A stretch of DNA of 64,000 nt from Leuctra nigra (GCA_934045905.1 OW203764.1:38685434-38749433), one strand, 5' to 3'. Shown: positions 1 through 11,900, counted from the first letter of the stretch. The notes: generated by a model from the letters alone, not told the origin. Program-made: numbers and translations.

Positions 1-747
1 GTAACACAGCCCTATGGCCACTTTTAAATTATTGCATATATTTTACTCCAAGATCAGCAACTAATGCACAGCTAATTGTTATCTAACCACTAAAAAGGCT
101 TGCTTGCTAAATCCACTGGCATGCAGAGCATTTGTTGGTTTTACTAGTGTATAAAACTACAAATACATTTTTAATCAACCATTCTTTCTATATATTTTAT
201 AGCGACTTTTTAATCTCCCTGTTTTATCATGAATTCCAAAAATTTTTTGTTTTGTGTTGATCTAATATACACTATTGAATTAGTACTTCTATATTATTGT
301 TTATGGTGATTTTAACTTTGTTTCTACATTGAACCATAGAGATGTAACGATGTATTAACAAACATAAATGAAACAAAGAAGCAATTGCATTAACAAATAT
401 GTGTACCTTATACGCCAACAGAATATTATTATATGCATGAACTAATTATTTTGTTCAAGTACCTACGTTCTTGAAATATCGAAGTAAAAGCAAGAAAACA
501 CAGAAACTAATATTCTTTTGTACGCCCTGTTATATAACCACGTCGCGCTTCCTGTTTGTTCTTCCAACAACCTTTCATCGTATACGCTACGGAATATAAT
601 CGTTAGAGACACATTTTGCCCCAAGACAATTCGATTATCAAAGTTCGACACGTTTACTCGTTGAATCTTCGAGACCTACCCGTTATTTGAACATGACATG
701 CAAACACTTTGCTATAATTCTTCACAAAGTTCAAAGTGCCTCCCTTA
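1..747. other. AT-rich sequence without recognised genes
   Basis: AT-rich flank left of the nested transposon stack. I see no open frame longer than about 60 codons, no repeat ends and no RNA gene here. Confidence 0.5.
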
Positions 748-1384
748 CCCCTGTCCAGTGTTGTGACTTATCTAGATAAAATTATCTAGATAATTATCTA
801 GATAGATATTTTTTATCTATTATCTTATCTAGATAATTTTATAATTGGTTATCTTTATCTTTATCTAGATAAAATATTGTTATCTATTGGCAATTATCTA
901 GATAAAAAATATAAAATTTGAAATTCCTATGCATTTCTGTGTATACCTATGAACATGCACGTAACGAGTGCGTAATAAGTGAACTATCACTTGCCAAAAA
1001 TTATTCCCGTTGTAGGTAGTTTGGAATGTATGGAAAGTTATTATTTTCATTGTTTGACTTTGCATGAAAATTATTTGTATTTAGGTCAGTGGTACCTACT
1101 CAACCTGCGGCACACAGGCGCGTAGGAAGGGGGGGGGGGGAGTGGGGGTCAATTACCCCCCCCCCCCCCCACTTTTCATCCTGACACCCCCAGATATCAC
1201 CCCCAGATATACAAAAATGTTGATAAAGAGATTTAAATATGCACAGATTTGCTCCATTATGAGGTTGAATTCTCAAAATTTTCCCAAGTTTGACAACTAA
1301 TTAAACAGATGTATTCCAATGAGACAATTACTCATTTGTCCAACTTGATCATCCTCATGAATAAAATTTAATATTACTTATAAG

Positions 1385-3290
1385 TTCTTCTTCTTTCGTG
1401 TCCGGAAGCAATAATTAAAACTTACAACTAACACCTAATTACTAAATATTTTGTTTTTTCAAAATGTGGCCACGTCAATTGCTATGCTACTAGCCCTCTC
1501 TAAGTCGTCATGTGTGCAGGGACCTGGTGCCAAAACACAGCGAAGAAGATGTTCCCCATCTTGCCGCTCTCCACACTCGCAGAGATCTCCGTCTTCCGAA
1601 TAGCCCCACTTCATTAAATTTGCTTTTGTCCTTCCCACACCAGTTCTTATCCTATTCAATGTCCTCCAAATTCTCCACTCGAGGTATTTCCCTGGAGGCA
1701 GTTCTTCTGCTGGATTTCCCGGAATGTTACGTCGCTGCAGGCCAGCTTCCCATCTCGACAGACGCTCATCTCGAGCCGAATCAGGGATCTCTTTGGAGAC
1801 CTGCATGAAGCTCTTCCGTGATTTTAGCCTTAGATGAGGACCTTTGTACTCAGCCATAGGATGCCTGCTGTCTCTGATTTGCTTTGTTCTTTCAATATCA
1901 GTTGCAACACTCCTTCGAACTTGATGCGGTGCAATCCCGGCTAACAAATTCAACTGATCTCTGGGAGTTGGTCTCAAGCACCCAGTTACAATTCTGCACG
2001 TCTCGTTCAAGGCAGTGTCTACTTGCTTTGCATGTGTTGAACTGTTCCACACTGGGCATGCATACTCACCAGCAGAGTAGCACATAGCCAAAGCGGTTGT
2101 CCGCACAGTATGCGGCTTGGCTCCCCATGTGGTACCAACGAGTCTGCGAAGCAAGTTATTCCTGGCCTGTACTTTCATCTTAGTTTTATTGCAATGTTCC
2201 TTGAAGGTTAACATGCGATCTATAGTAACACCGAGATACACAGGATTCTCAGTGCTTTCTATACTCTTACCTAGCCATGATACCTGGAGTTTTCTTTTCG
2301 CCTCTTTGCTTCGCAGATGAAAAGCGCATACCTGCGTTTTTGCAGGATTTGGCCGCAACTGATTAGCACCGTAGTAATCTGCTAAGATATCCAGAGTACT
2401 GGAAAGCCTTGCCTCTACTTCTTCAAACGATGCTGCCTGAGCTGCTATAGCCAGGTCGTCGGCATACAGGAAATGGTTAGTGCTCTCAGGTAGTGGCTGG
2501 TCGTTTGTATATATGTTGAATAACATTGGTGCTAAGACGCTACCTTGAGGCAGTCCGTTCCGTTGCATACGCCATCTACTCCATTTACCATTCAACGTCA
2601 CAGTAAATCTTCGAGCATGAAGCAAAGACCCTATTATTTCCGTGAGATGGTAATCATTCGTCATTCCATGTACCTTGTTCAGCAAAAGGTTGTGATTAAC
2701 TGTATCGTAGGCTGCGGTTAGGTCCACAAAAACAGCCCCTGTAACTCGTTTCGACTCAAAACCATCCTCAATGAACTGACACAGGTTAAGCACCTGCCCG
2801 GTGCAAGCTTTACCAGGTCTGAATCCTGCTTGTTCTCTTATTAGTTTATCATCAACAGAATCCGCAATGCGATGTCATATCAACCTCTCGTACAGTTTGA
2901 ATGTATGGCAAAGCAGCGAAATAGGCCGATAACTTTTGGGATCCTGTGGCTCTTTGCCTGGCTTAAGCAGCGCCACAACCTTCGCCTTTCTCCAACTTTT
3001 CGGAACTCGGCACGTTCTTCGACATTCGTTAAGGAGACTCAGCAACCACTGTATCGTTCTTGGGCCAAAGTTCTTTATTTGCTCTGACATAATGTCATCT
3101 ATACCTGCCGCTTTGCCATTCTTCAGCTTTTGTATTCCGAGTATTAACTCCTCAAGAGTGAAATCCTTTTCTAAGCTACTAGGGACTTCGGACACTTGTT
3201 TCACCAGTTTCTTCTTCTTGAGCTTCAGTTTAACTTTCCCATTCATGAGTAACTGATGTGCAACCTGATTAGGTGTTACGTTTAAGTTAA
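1385..3290 (-). pseudogene. Non-LTR retrotransposon reverse transcriptase, Jockey/CR1-like, 5'-truncated, one in-frame stop
   Basis: A single minus-strand frame from about 3285 down to the stop at 1459-1461 (about 595 codons) encodes a reverse transcriptase. Motifs in order: YRPISLL, QAGFRPGKACTGQ, the catalytic block FVDLTAAYDTVNH, the turn block GLPQGSVLAP, the catalytic YADD (in LYADDLA) and YLGV. A C-terminal tail with a Cys/His-rich stretch (CECGERQDGEHLLRC) follows. The frame is broken by one TGA at 2875-2877, between LYERLI and HRIADSV, so the product would be cut in two. No endonuclease domain precedes it; homology ends near 3290, typical of 5' truncation. Past the stop, a short UTR ends in a GAAGAAGAA-type tail near 1385-1395. 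This enzyme family copies element RNA into DNA at the target site. Clade assignment within Jockey/CR1 is uncertain. Confidence 0.85.
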
Positions 3291-3294
3291 ACTA

Positions 3295-3925
3295 GGATAC
3301 CAAAACACATACAGATTATTGCAACCTTTTTCAAAGGAATTTCAAAATCGATTCATAATCGATTCTCCTTTACTAGAAATTCAAAAAAATTCCCTGCGGG
3401 GCCAATGGGGATGTTATCAATTAATAAAATTTACAGATTATAACGCATTTTATCCAAAGTTTCCTTAAGAATATTGCATATCACACATTTTAATTTTTGT
3501 TGAAAAGGATGCCAAAACGGCTTCAAATTCGATTCTGTTGTGTAAAAATTAAAAAAGGCCCTGCGGGGCCATTGATGATTTTATCAAATAACAAAATTTA
3601 CAGATTACAATGCATTTTGTTTAATGTTTCCCGAAGAATATTACAAATCACACATTTAAAATTTCTTTGAAATGGATGCCAAAATAGCTTCCAATTCGAT
3701 TATTTTGTATCAAAAACTCAAAAAATTCCCTGCGGGGCCAATGGAGATTCCATAAAAACAAAGAGTTACAGATTATATTACATTTTGTCTAAAGTTTCCA
3801 CACAAAATTGCATATCAGACATTGTAAATTTCTTTGATAAGAATGCCAAAATAGCTTCAATTTCGATTATTTTGTATCAAAACTTCAAAAAAGGCCCTGC
3901 GGGGCAAACGGGGTGCTGCGCTTCC
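3295..3925. repeat. ~168-bp tandem repeat, about 3.5 copies, inside the hAT-type element
   Basis: The block CCCTGCGGGGC recurs near 3392, 3559, 3728 and 3895 (spacings 167, 169 and 167). Each is followed by an AT-rich body containing ACAGATTA, TGCATATCACACATT-like and GATGCCAAAA stretches. The copies differ by substitutions and small indels, so the array is not recent. Confidence 0.8.
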
Positions 3926-4339
3926 CAGACCCCCTTGTAACGGCGAACTATACCTTTTCCTCACATTCATCGATCCACGATTATTTTGACCCCCCCCCCC
4001 CCCACTCAAAATGAAGTTCCTACGCGCCTGGCGGCACAAATATTTGTGCCCCCCCCCCAGTTGATGTTTTATAACTTATTCAAAAATGTGTCCACTGTAA
4101 AAATAATATTTAAAAAAATGCGGCCCGCCAACAAAAGCAAAATTTGCATTATTGTCCCGTAAGTCAAAAAGGTTGAGTTCACTGAATTACGTACTATTGT
4201 TTGGTAAAAAAATTATCTATTATCTATTACAATTATCTAGATAGTTATTTTTTATCTTTATCTTTTATCTAGATGATTTTTTGGAATTTTATCTATTATC
4301 TTATCTAGATAAAAATAAAATTATCTAATCACAATACTG

Positions 4340-4620
4340 CCCCTGTCTTTCCATCAAGACCCGTTAAAATAATCTGTCTAAGTTTCGCTAAAACTTCGTT
4401 ATTGAGTCTATCGGGAAAACTTGTTACGATACACACTTCGGTCGCCGGTAGCGCCGCGGCGTCGGCGTCGACAGTTGTTGGGATTCGACGCTCAAGATCA
4501 AGATGCTTCTGGAGCAATTTCCTCATCCAGCTCATTGATTTTATCCAACAACAGAAATACATTCCACGCTTTATTAGAAAACTTTTCTTTCCTAATAATA
4601 TTGGACAATTTACTGAGCAC
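4340..4620 (-). pseudogene. Coding-like stretch of unknown identity with a frameshift
   Basis: On the minus strand, 4620 to 4498 reads an open, charged segment containing NIIRKEKFSNKAW and LLLDKINELDEEIAPEAS before a TGA. A one-base change of frame near 4500 continues as LDLERRIPTTVDADAAALP, then TEVCIVTSFPDRLNNEV and LAKLRQIILTGLDGKTG, up to the edge of the hAT insertion at 4340. Across the insertion, the uninterrupted target would have read GACAGGGGTAAGG, which contains a GTAAGG donor, so this could be an exon whose 3' boundary was hit by the transposon. I do not recognise the protein. It could be a broken gene, a pseudogene or chance; the frameshift argues against a working exon. Confidence 0.3.
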
Positions 4621-5860
4621 AACTCACTGAGGACAGCTTGCTGAGGACAACTCACTGAGGAAAACTCTGAGGAAAACACTTTAAGGAAAACTTATTGTAC
4701 ATACATACTGATCTCTATGTACCCTTAGCACAACTAAAATGGATCGCTCAATAAATCTGATTGACTGAAAAATGTTATATCGCACAATCAGAAGTCAGTC
4801 CAAGCTATCTCCTTGTCTCACTCTTCGGTGGCATCTCATTTCACTGATAATAACAAACATTGATTGTTACGGAACATGACCAGAAATCGTTTAAATTTGT
4901 ATTCCGATCAATTTAGTTTTCTTCCACTTCGTGACGTGATACATACCTATACGCCTATTCGACACTAAACGTTGCAGTATAGACCGTCAAGCGTCAATAA
5001 TTAAAATATTTGCGTTAAACATAAGACTGTTTGAGATGGAAATGGTAACGAGTTCTTCAAGCTACTTCTATAACACGACGTAGGCTAAATTGTGGCGTAC
5101 CAACCTCAGTGTACAATCGAATAAATCGGCATATTTCTTTCATATTGATGTCTTGCGAAAACTACATGTTTATTCTCCAAAAGCGGCATTATATCGGCAC
5201 CTGTAGCACTTGTTTCGATTACAGCCTTCTTAGGCTCGGCACCTGTTTTTCTTGAATCCGTTTATTCTAGGCCATACAGTAAGACGACGACAAATTATGT
5301 CTTTAAAAGTAACACTGAAAAGTTAAAGTTATCTTCAAAATCCGAACTGGAAATTCTAAGCGAAGATGCACTCTAGTCTCCTTCTTGGTTTTATGAACGC
5401 TCGATAAGGAGGTGAAAAGAGGCCGTCAAATGTAATTGATGTTAAATTTATTGACCGGAAAGATGATTGACTGCAACTGCAAAGATATGTACCAAGTCTT
5501 TCACTACAGCGCCCAGCCAATTCGGCGGACGGAACAAAAACTACCAAACACTAAATATGATTCTGTAATCTGTTTAGTGATTGTACACTAGAAGTGGACT
5601 CAAATGGTCAGTGACTCAACACTCCTCCTACCATCGATATGACAGTTATAGAATGTGAATGATATAGAACGAAAGAATGATAATGACCACTCAAGTTTAT
5701 CGTGTGCTGTGTTTTAATTGGGTAGTTTGTGTGTCAATGTTCTGGAACATTAGAGTCGTGGCCTTTTCACAAGGGGCTATACGAGTACGGCCATTTTAAA
5801 TGGGCAGGATCGGGTCATGGTGTGTTTTAAATGTAGCTATCTAGAAGCGCAACCTACCTC
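4621..5860. other. No recognised gene; short CTGAGGA minisatellite at its left edge
   Basis: Positions 4613-4685 contain several degenerate repeats of ACTGAGGACAACTC type. The rest, to 5860, is unique AT-rich sequence. The open frames present (for example 5356-5547 minus) lack recognisable motifs. Confidence 0.4.
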
Positions 5861-5864
5861 AACT

Positions 5865-6030
5865 CACATCACTAACACGAATCGAGCTTTAACTCACTGA
5901 CCTTCAACTCATCGACCTTCAACTCATCGAGCTTCAACTCACTGACATTAAACTCACTGACCTTCAACTCACAGACCTTCCTAACTTCAACTCACTGAAC
6001 TTATCAACTCGCCCAACTTCAACTCACCTG
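5865..6030. repeat. Degenerate ~16-bp minisatellite (CTTCAACTCACTGAC)
   Basis: Tandem imperfect copies of CTTCAACTCACTGAC and CTTCAACTCATCGAC run through this interval. It is followed by a CpG-richer patch with a short open frame (6095-6289 plus) that ends shortly after an AATAAA at about 6265; I do not recognise that frame. Confidence 0.6.
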
Positions 6031-6430
6031 CTAAGATAAAAGCACCATCCAGTTGGAAGGTTCTCATTGATCAAGACGGTTCGCTGTGAGTTGATTGGCC
6101 ATTGCCCCAGTTGCGCTCCAGGCGGGAGCAGAGACGCCGGGTATCGTCGCGACGCCTGCTTCCGTTCCCGATACCGACGCTCTGACGACATACGCGAACA
6201 CTGAAGACACTGAACGATGCATGAACAATAGTTTACGGGTGTTAGAAAAAGAACAATTAAATACAATAAATATGTTTCCAAAGTTCTGAAGTGTGTTATA
6301 AATAGAGGATTGATTATTTATTTATTATTAAAACTGTAATGAAATATCAAATATTCAAATGAAGAACCAGTTCCGAAATTTGTATTATAAATGGCATGGA
6401 GTTGTCCAAATTCCATACTGCATTCAGAAT

Positions 6431-6607
6431 TTCCCTGGGCCAGTGCTGCCCGGACAGCTGAAGGGCCCTTCGTTTTCGTGGGTGAACGAGGTTTCACCCA
6501 AAATAAATTGTATTGCATTGTGGCCAGGGCGGTATTTGGGAGGAAACTACGTATATTTGACCTCGAGCCCCTGGGCGTTGTGAACCAAAAAGGTTTGGAA
6601 ACCACTG
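6431..6607. mobile_element. hAT-like MITE remnant
   Basis: Read on the minus strand, the right edge begins CAGTGGTTTCCAAACC at 6607, the classic terminal form of many hAT elements. A weaker inverted match, CAGTGCTGCCCGG, begins near 6436. No matching 8-bp duplication was found on the left, so the left end is uncertain or lost. Confidence 0.45.
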
Positions 6608-7143
6608 GATGATTGCGTTATGGATGTTATAGAGCATAAACTATTAAACGGAAATTAAATTGAAAAATTAGGAAAAATTATCCTAAGAAAGTTAATAACA
6701 TAGAAAGTTATAACATAATTCCTCGCAGTTTTCAATAATCCCTGTCTATGTAATTACTTAATTACTATGTAATTTAATTATGTGTGACTTAATTTTCACT
6801 GCCTTCGCCCACTTATAAATTACAACAATGAAGAAGTTCTGAGCGAACCATCATTGTTTGATCGAAGCCCGCTTGTGACTCTGCAGAATCCTCTTTCACA
6901 CAAAGTACACCATTTCTTCGTCTCTTTGAACGTCGAGCTAACGAAGCCCACTAATTGCTGTTTACACTAATTACATGGTAATACGGCAGACAACGACGCT
7001 ATTAAAGCTGTTCTCTTTGACAGCAGATAAGTCACCGTTTTTAAACTAAAATAAGCTACAAGTCTTTCACTGCCACTTGAAATAAAATTGTGATATATTT
7101 GTTGGCAATTAAAAGAAAGCTCCTGGGCATACTTTGGGTAGTT
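6608..7143. other. Nothing recognised
   Basis: AT-rich single-copy-looking sequence with no supported feature. Confidence 0.4.
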
Positions 7144-7287
7144 ACTGGAGCTGGGTTTACAAAAAGTATTATCTCCTAATAACGTATTATATTTTGTTTT
7201 ATCTTTCGTTTAAAATGAGGTTTTTGGTATTAAATCAAAACACAATACGTATTAGCAGACAATTATTTTTGTGAATCCAGCCCCAGT
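7144..7287. mobile_element. Small MITE with GGGGCTGGATTCACAAAAA-type inverted ends
   Basis: Left end 7144-7165 reads ACTGGAGCTGGGTTTACAAAAA. The right end, complemented from 7287, reads ACTGGGGCTGGATTCACAAAAA. A related single end, TTTTTGTGAATCGAGCCCCC, is at about 36752-36771. Confidence 0.55.
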
Positions 7288-7769
7288 AGCTCATGTTGTA
7301 CGGTAAGCTCTTTTAATTAGCCACGTAATTAGCGCCCGATAGATCTAGTGGAGCGGTCGCTCCACGCCAGCCAAGTCGTACGGCGCGCGCACACTCTCAT
7401 ATAAAGGCTGGAGCAAACCCACTTTTACTGTAGGCATCAAAGTGGCATTTTCGGCCTACTGGATCTTAAACTTGGGGAATCTCACATTGTTGGAAAATAT
7501 CTCAATTTCGAGCTATGGCCCACCCTACAACATATACCAAATTAGGGAACAATAGGTTACGCCATTTGCGAGCTAGAGGGCCGTGAAAACCGTGTTTTAG
7601 GGCGGTTTTCATAATAATAATAATCTCAGTAGTAGTAGTAGTAGTAGTCTCCTGGAATTCAAATCCGGTAAACAGGCCACAGCCTAAACGGCTGAACCGA
7701 TTGATCTCACATTTTTACCACGTGTGCACTTTTGGCGTCTGATTTATTCTTCACCCCATGAATTTTTTG

Positions 7770-8810
7770 TGCCGCCATTTTGAAACCGGAAGTGACGTCA
7801 TATCTCGTTAACGGCTAGACCGATCGGAACGAAATTTGCGCCAAACGATTAAGACGGTCAACTATATGGATTATCAGTAGCAAAAAGATAAACATTATGT
7901 TAATGAAACCGGAAATGACGTCATGAAATTTGAAATACATCGATTGGCATTTCGGCAACAAAGATTGATCCGATTATTTTGATATTTTTGTAACGTATGT
8001 ACTTTTGATATCTCATTTGACTTATTATAAAACCAACCGGAAGCCGCCATTTTGAACCCGGAAGTGACATCAAATCTCAATAACGGCTTAACAGATTTGA
8101 ACAAAACCAGCGCTAAACAATTTAGACGGTCAACTTTATGTATTATCATTAATAATATTTGCAGTTTCCCATACCGAAACCGGAAATGACGTCACACATT
8201 TTAAAAATCTTACAAATTTACATTTTGATACAATAAATATACTATTTGAGACGGCTTATAATAAAATTTTATCATGTTAAAATTATAATTCAAGGGGTCA
8301 GTGATTTCAGCAGCCATTTTGAAACCGGAAGTAACGTCATATCTTGAAAATCGGTTGACTGATCGGTATGAAACTACCGCCAAATGATTCGGAAGGTCAT
8401 CTCTATGGAATAGGAAGAGTCAAACTAGAATTTTCCTATTTATGAGACCGGAAATTACGTCATTCAAATTAAAAAATTATTATAATCCCCTCCTATATAA
8501 TAAATACATATTCAGAAAGCTTAAAATGATACACATCATTTATAGATATACATTCTATGTGGCAGTGCAGTAAGTTCAGCAGCCATTTTGAAAACCGAAG
8601 TGTTGCCATATCTCGGAACTCGGTTGACTGATAGGAATGAAACCTTTGCTTTTCTTCATGAAAGATCATTTAAAGCAATTATATAGTACCATACGCAGAT
8701 TTTCATTAGTTGTCAACCAAATTGTCAATGGCGACTTTTTTTAAAGGATTTAGTAATTGTTCAATCGATATGACGTCACAAGTTCTAAGAAAAAACTAAA
8801 AAAAGGAGTG
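7770..8810. repeat. ~270-bp tandem units with CCGGAAGTGACGTCA cores
   Basis: Four units spaced 271, 268 and 269 bp, each opening with a GCCGCCATTTTG-like block followed by ACCGGAAGTGACGTCAT or a degenerate form. A second ACCGGAAATGACGTCA block about 140 bp later is present in the first three units. The last unit is the most degenerate. Confidence 0.7.
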
Positions 8811-8814
8811 ATAT

Positions 8815-9160
8815 CCCCATAAAAAACACTCCGTGTAAAAAAACAGCCAAGTCTCTTCAACTAAAACATACTATACTATAGTATGTTAGTACTATAGTAC
8901 TACTATAGTAGTATAGTACTATAGTACTTTACATACTATATGTATTATGTACATTTGATGTATATTTTCTACCTGGTCTATACTTCTAAACAATTTATAT
9001 AGTATACGATGCGCCAAGTATTTTTTGATTTTCAAATAAAGTTTTGACTTGGCCCATTTTTTGATATCACTACTTTTCAGTGCAGAATTTTTTAGATTTC
9101 ATATTTATTTTTAGTTGAAGAGACTTGGCTGTTTTTTTACACGGAGTGTTTTTTATGGGG
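8815..9160. repeat. Foldback (long inverted repeat), copy 1
   Basis: Left arm begins CCCCATAAAAAACACTCCG and ends near TCTTCAACT. The right arm is its complement, ending TTTTTTATGGGG at 9160. The centre holds a palindromic TACTATAG microsatellite (about 8870-8940) that is absent from the second copy, where the arms extend further inward. Confidence 0.75.
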
Positions 9161-9595
9161 TAGATATTTCTGAAGAGATAGACGATATAGTATCATAGAT
9201 GCAATACACATAATGTTTTCGCGGCAGTGTGAATTTTATAACAATCTGAGAATAACTCAAATGTAATAAAGCTGTGTCATCACTGACTAAGTTATAACAA
9301 TTGTGAATATTAACTGCGTCTACCCTCTAGTTTGACTTCATTCGAGATAAAGAAATTACGTGAAATCTAGCAACATGTAATGTGAATATCGTAATATAAC
9401 TATATTAAACTATATCTAACAATTTTTGAAGAAAAAAGTAATTTTAACGCTACTTAATGTTATAGCATATCACCCCAATAAAGGTACACAATACCTACAT
9501 AATAACTAATCAAGAAATTTTGAATTGCTTTAACATTTGTTGCGAACATACAAAATGCAGATTCAGTAGATTATTCATCATCATTACCATGATTA
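9161..9595. other. Nothing recognised
   Basis: AT-rich sequence between two repeats with no supported gene or element. Confidence 0.4.
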
Positions 9596-10194
9596 TTGAG
9601 CGAGCGTCGCTTTTTGGCTCATTTGGCACGGACCTTTGATTTTTTCCTGTTACTGAGGCTATAGATAATACAGATCACAGTTTTTCTTCGATCGAGCTGA
9701 CATTTTGCACATATGTTCAAAATGTTCATCTCTGGGCGTTGCAGACCCTATTTTTTTTTGTAATCCGCTGCTTGGTTCGAAATTTAAAAAAATTATCTTC
9801 CGATTGGTTGGTCCGATCAATTTGAAATTTTGTCAAGTCATTGCTACCAACAATGTCTCAAATCGTACAAAGTTTTTGGCCAAATCATTCAATCGGTTTA
9901 AGTTTAAATAATATCTTCTGATTGGTCGAAAATGAAAATGATGTTTATTTATACTTTTGCAAATTTTAAGCCCAATCAGTCATTTTAAGATATTAGTATA
10001 GGTTGTCAAAAGGGATTTCTGGAAAATGTAGATAGGTAGGAAAGTCACGGCACAATGGATCTGTTATTAACCAGAAAGTTTATATAAAGATTGGAAAGTT
10101 GCGAAGAAAATCGTATTGTGTCGTATCGTGTATCGTGTTTGGCTGGAAACGTGTCTGTGATCGCTCATCAACGCGTTACACTGAGCATTTCCTA
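9596..10194 (+). mobile_element. Helentron-like non-autonomous element, copy 1
   Basis: Begins TTGAGCGAGCG and ends with CGCTCATCAACGCGTTACACTGAGCATTTCCTAT, described here in two parts: a GCTCATCAACGCG block and a degenerate CTAT in place of CTAG. The interior shares GATTGGTTGGTCCGATCAA with other copies. There is no coding capacity. Confidence 0.6.
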
Positions 10195-10720
10195 TTAATA
10201 ATAATCCGAAGTGAGAAGCGAGCGACTTCGTTCCCCTGACGCCGCTCTGGGCAAAGCGGTCCGCTCAACTGTTGCACCCGTGCAAGGAAGTAACAAGTAG
10301 CATCAACAGGTTGGGGCGGCTCACACCTAGTGACACTTTATCGATCTGGACATCTCCCAGTGCGCCGTGATCACCGCAACAGGCGTCGGTTCATTTCATA
10401 GCACTGCAAGCTCAGACGCTGTGCTTTCAAACTAGACCGCCAACTCAATGGGAACAATGCGACACACACAACAGTTTCGTGTCTAACGTGTGATGCCATA
10501 AAGATTTCAAAAAGTTTTAATCAATCAATGTTATATTGTGAAAAGTAAAATGTTACAAAAACAGCCAATTAGACATTTTGAAATGAAATACCTACTTCTG
10601 CCACCAGTTGTTGTGAGGCCTTAATAGTTTCTTTACTCGCTGTTCTGTAAGGACCATTACTTCGAGAGTAGTTCCTTGAGATTCCGTCATCTATAAGAAG
10701 TATAAGAATTACTCACTTCA
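10195..10720. other. Unique sequence with a CpG-richer patch
   Basis: About 10200-10420 is richer in G, C and CpG than its surroundings, but I see no open frame, motif or repeat end that would define a promoter or exon. Confidence 0.35.
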
Positions 10721-10965
10721 TTTTTATTTTAGTAGTGTTTAACGTCGCACTGTGCTGTAAATAGGGTATAATGATAGGAAGAATATGATCATGAGAAAGT
10801 AAATGAAGAGTAGTCAGGAGACGATCGTGGGATGCTATTGGGTAACCATCCCAGCATTTACTTCTCGACTGAGAAGCCACGATAATCCCTCAGTCGGGAA
10901 GAACAGCAGCGGGAATCGAACATACGCGCGCGCTTTAAACTCTGAGCCAACTTGTTTCGGCTTAT
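10721..10965 (-). mobile_element. tRNA-derived SINE
   Basis: On the minus strand the head has an A-box-like GTTGGCTCAGAG and a B box TGTTCGATTCCCGC. The body (AAATGCTGGGATGGTTACC, then CCACGATCGTCTCC) and the tail GCGACGTTAAAC match the SINE at 57210-57492. The head-like region is a promoter remnant, not a functional tRNA gene. Target duplications are not clear. Confidence 0.65.
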
Positions 10966-11084
10966 GATTCACATATTGATTTTCAAACAAGGTAGTTTTT
11001 GCTAACACAGACTACATGTATTGGAAATCGATTGAGGATGCACGTCATGCTTTTTCCACCAACCAATCACAATTAGCTTTAAAA

Positions 11085-11514
11085 CTAGGAAAACGCTCGG
11101 TGTAACGCGTTGATGAGCGAGCACCCAAACGCGCAACATCTCCAACCGTAATATCGTAACGCAAAGAAAACATAATATACATCCATAGTGAATTGAAATA
11201 CGATCCACTCGATCAAAATAAAATTATGTGACTTCATTGAAACTGAGAAGATCCATCTATACACTCGGACGGTCGGACCCAAAAAGAAAATCATACCTAC
11301 GTTTCTCTGGATCGTGTGATATTTTCATTTTTGAACCAATCAGAGGTCAGCTCTCAAAAACTTTACACGAATAAGTTAGAATGATATTAGAGTATGTGCA
11401 AAATTTCAGCTCGATCGGTAAATAATTGTGACCTGTGGCGTCGGGCCAAACACAAAAAACAACAGAAAAAAACGAGAAAGTGTCCAAAGGTGCAGAATGG
11501 AGTTGCTCGCTCAA
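11085..11514 (-). mobile_element. Helentron-like non-autonomous element, copy 2 (short)
   Basis: On the plus strand it runs from CTAGGAAAACGCTCGG, followed by GTTGATGAGCGAGCAC, to GTTGCTCGCTCAA. Both family ends are present; the interior is reduced to about 430 bp in total. Confidence 0.65.
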
Positions 11515-11679
11515 TGAAACAACACAAGAGCTTTTCTTCTTTCGCTGTGACGTCAACAAAATTTACCTTAATTCCCAACATCTGTTTCGACTGGAACAGT
11601 TATTTTATCCAGAACTCCAGCGAGACACTTGCGTCTTGCTTCGACCCAATAATCAATAGCTGTTGCTTTTGTTTATTGA

Positions 11680-11900
11680 AGAAACAAGACTTGAAGTAGT
11701 TGACTTGATTGAATAAGAACAATTGTTTACTTCTTTGGGCCACCTGCGAGATTCTGCGAGGAGGATCGGGTTCGATTCCAGTGATCGTCACTGAGATGTA
11801 TTCCTGATTTCTCAGTCGAAATGCAAATGTCGGAAATTTGACATCTGGCCACGAACGAGTACCCGATTAGCACGAATCATAAGATGTAAACATCTTGTCT
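11680..11900 (+). mobile_element. Possible tRNA-derived SINE remnant
   Basis: A B-box-like GGGTTCGATTCCAG occurs at about 11768, downstream of a weak A-box-like GGGCCACCTGCGAG. No target duplication or poly-A tail was identified. Confidence 0.35.

Larger units (their letters stand above)
1107..4038. mobile_element. hAT-type element nested in the outer MITE
   Basis: The element spans 1115-4030 with terminal inverted repeats CAGGCGCGTAGGAA (1115-1128, and its exact complement ending at 4030) and an exact 8-bp target duplication GCGGCACA (1107-1114 and 4031-4038). G and C homopolymer tracts lie just inside both ends. The right half is a ~168-bp tandem repeat; the left half is occupied by a non-LTR reverse transcriptase on the minus strand. 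No hAT transposase is visible, so it is probably a non-autonomous member that later received the retrotransposon. Confidence 0.8.
748..4347. mobile_element. hAT-type MITE rich in TATCTAGATA, outer layer of a nested stack
   Basis: The element runs from 756 to 4339 and is flanked by an exact 8-bp direct repeat CCCCTGTC (748-755 and 4340-4347), the target duplication size of the hAT superfamily. Its termini are imperfect inverted repeats, CAGTGTTGTGACT on the left and the complement of CAGTATTGTGATT on the right. Both subterminal regions (about 771-910 and 4205-4325) consist of many copies of the palindrome TATCTAGATA and variants. A second element (1115-4030) sits inside it; without that insertion it would be about 660 bp. 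It encodes no transposase, so it is non-autonomous. Confidence 0.8.
7343..9160. repeat. Composite dispersed repeat, copy 1, ending in a foldback
   Basis: Starts at ATCTAGTG followed by a perfect 8-bp-stem hairpin GTGGAGCGGTCGCTCCAC (7348-7365). A body follows that matches 16394-17340 closely (GGCATTTTCGGCCTACT, GAGCTATGGCCCACC and GCGAGCTAGAGGGCC are common to both). Next come about four ~270-bp tandem units (gccattttga near 7774, 8045, 8313 and 8582). It ends in a foldback (8815-9160) whose arms begin CCCCATAAAAAACACTCCG. Both copies have the same order, so the foldback belongs to the family rather than being an independent insertion. No protein is encoded. Confidence 0.75.

Noticed and set aside
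1512..3256. Plus-strand frames at 1512-2320 and 2872-3256
   Set aside because: They are shadows of the minus-strand reverse transcriptase.
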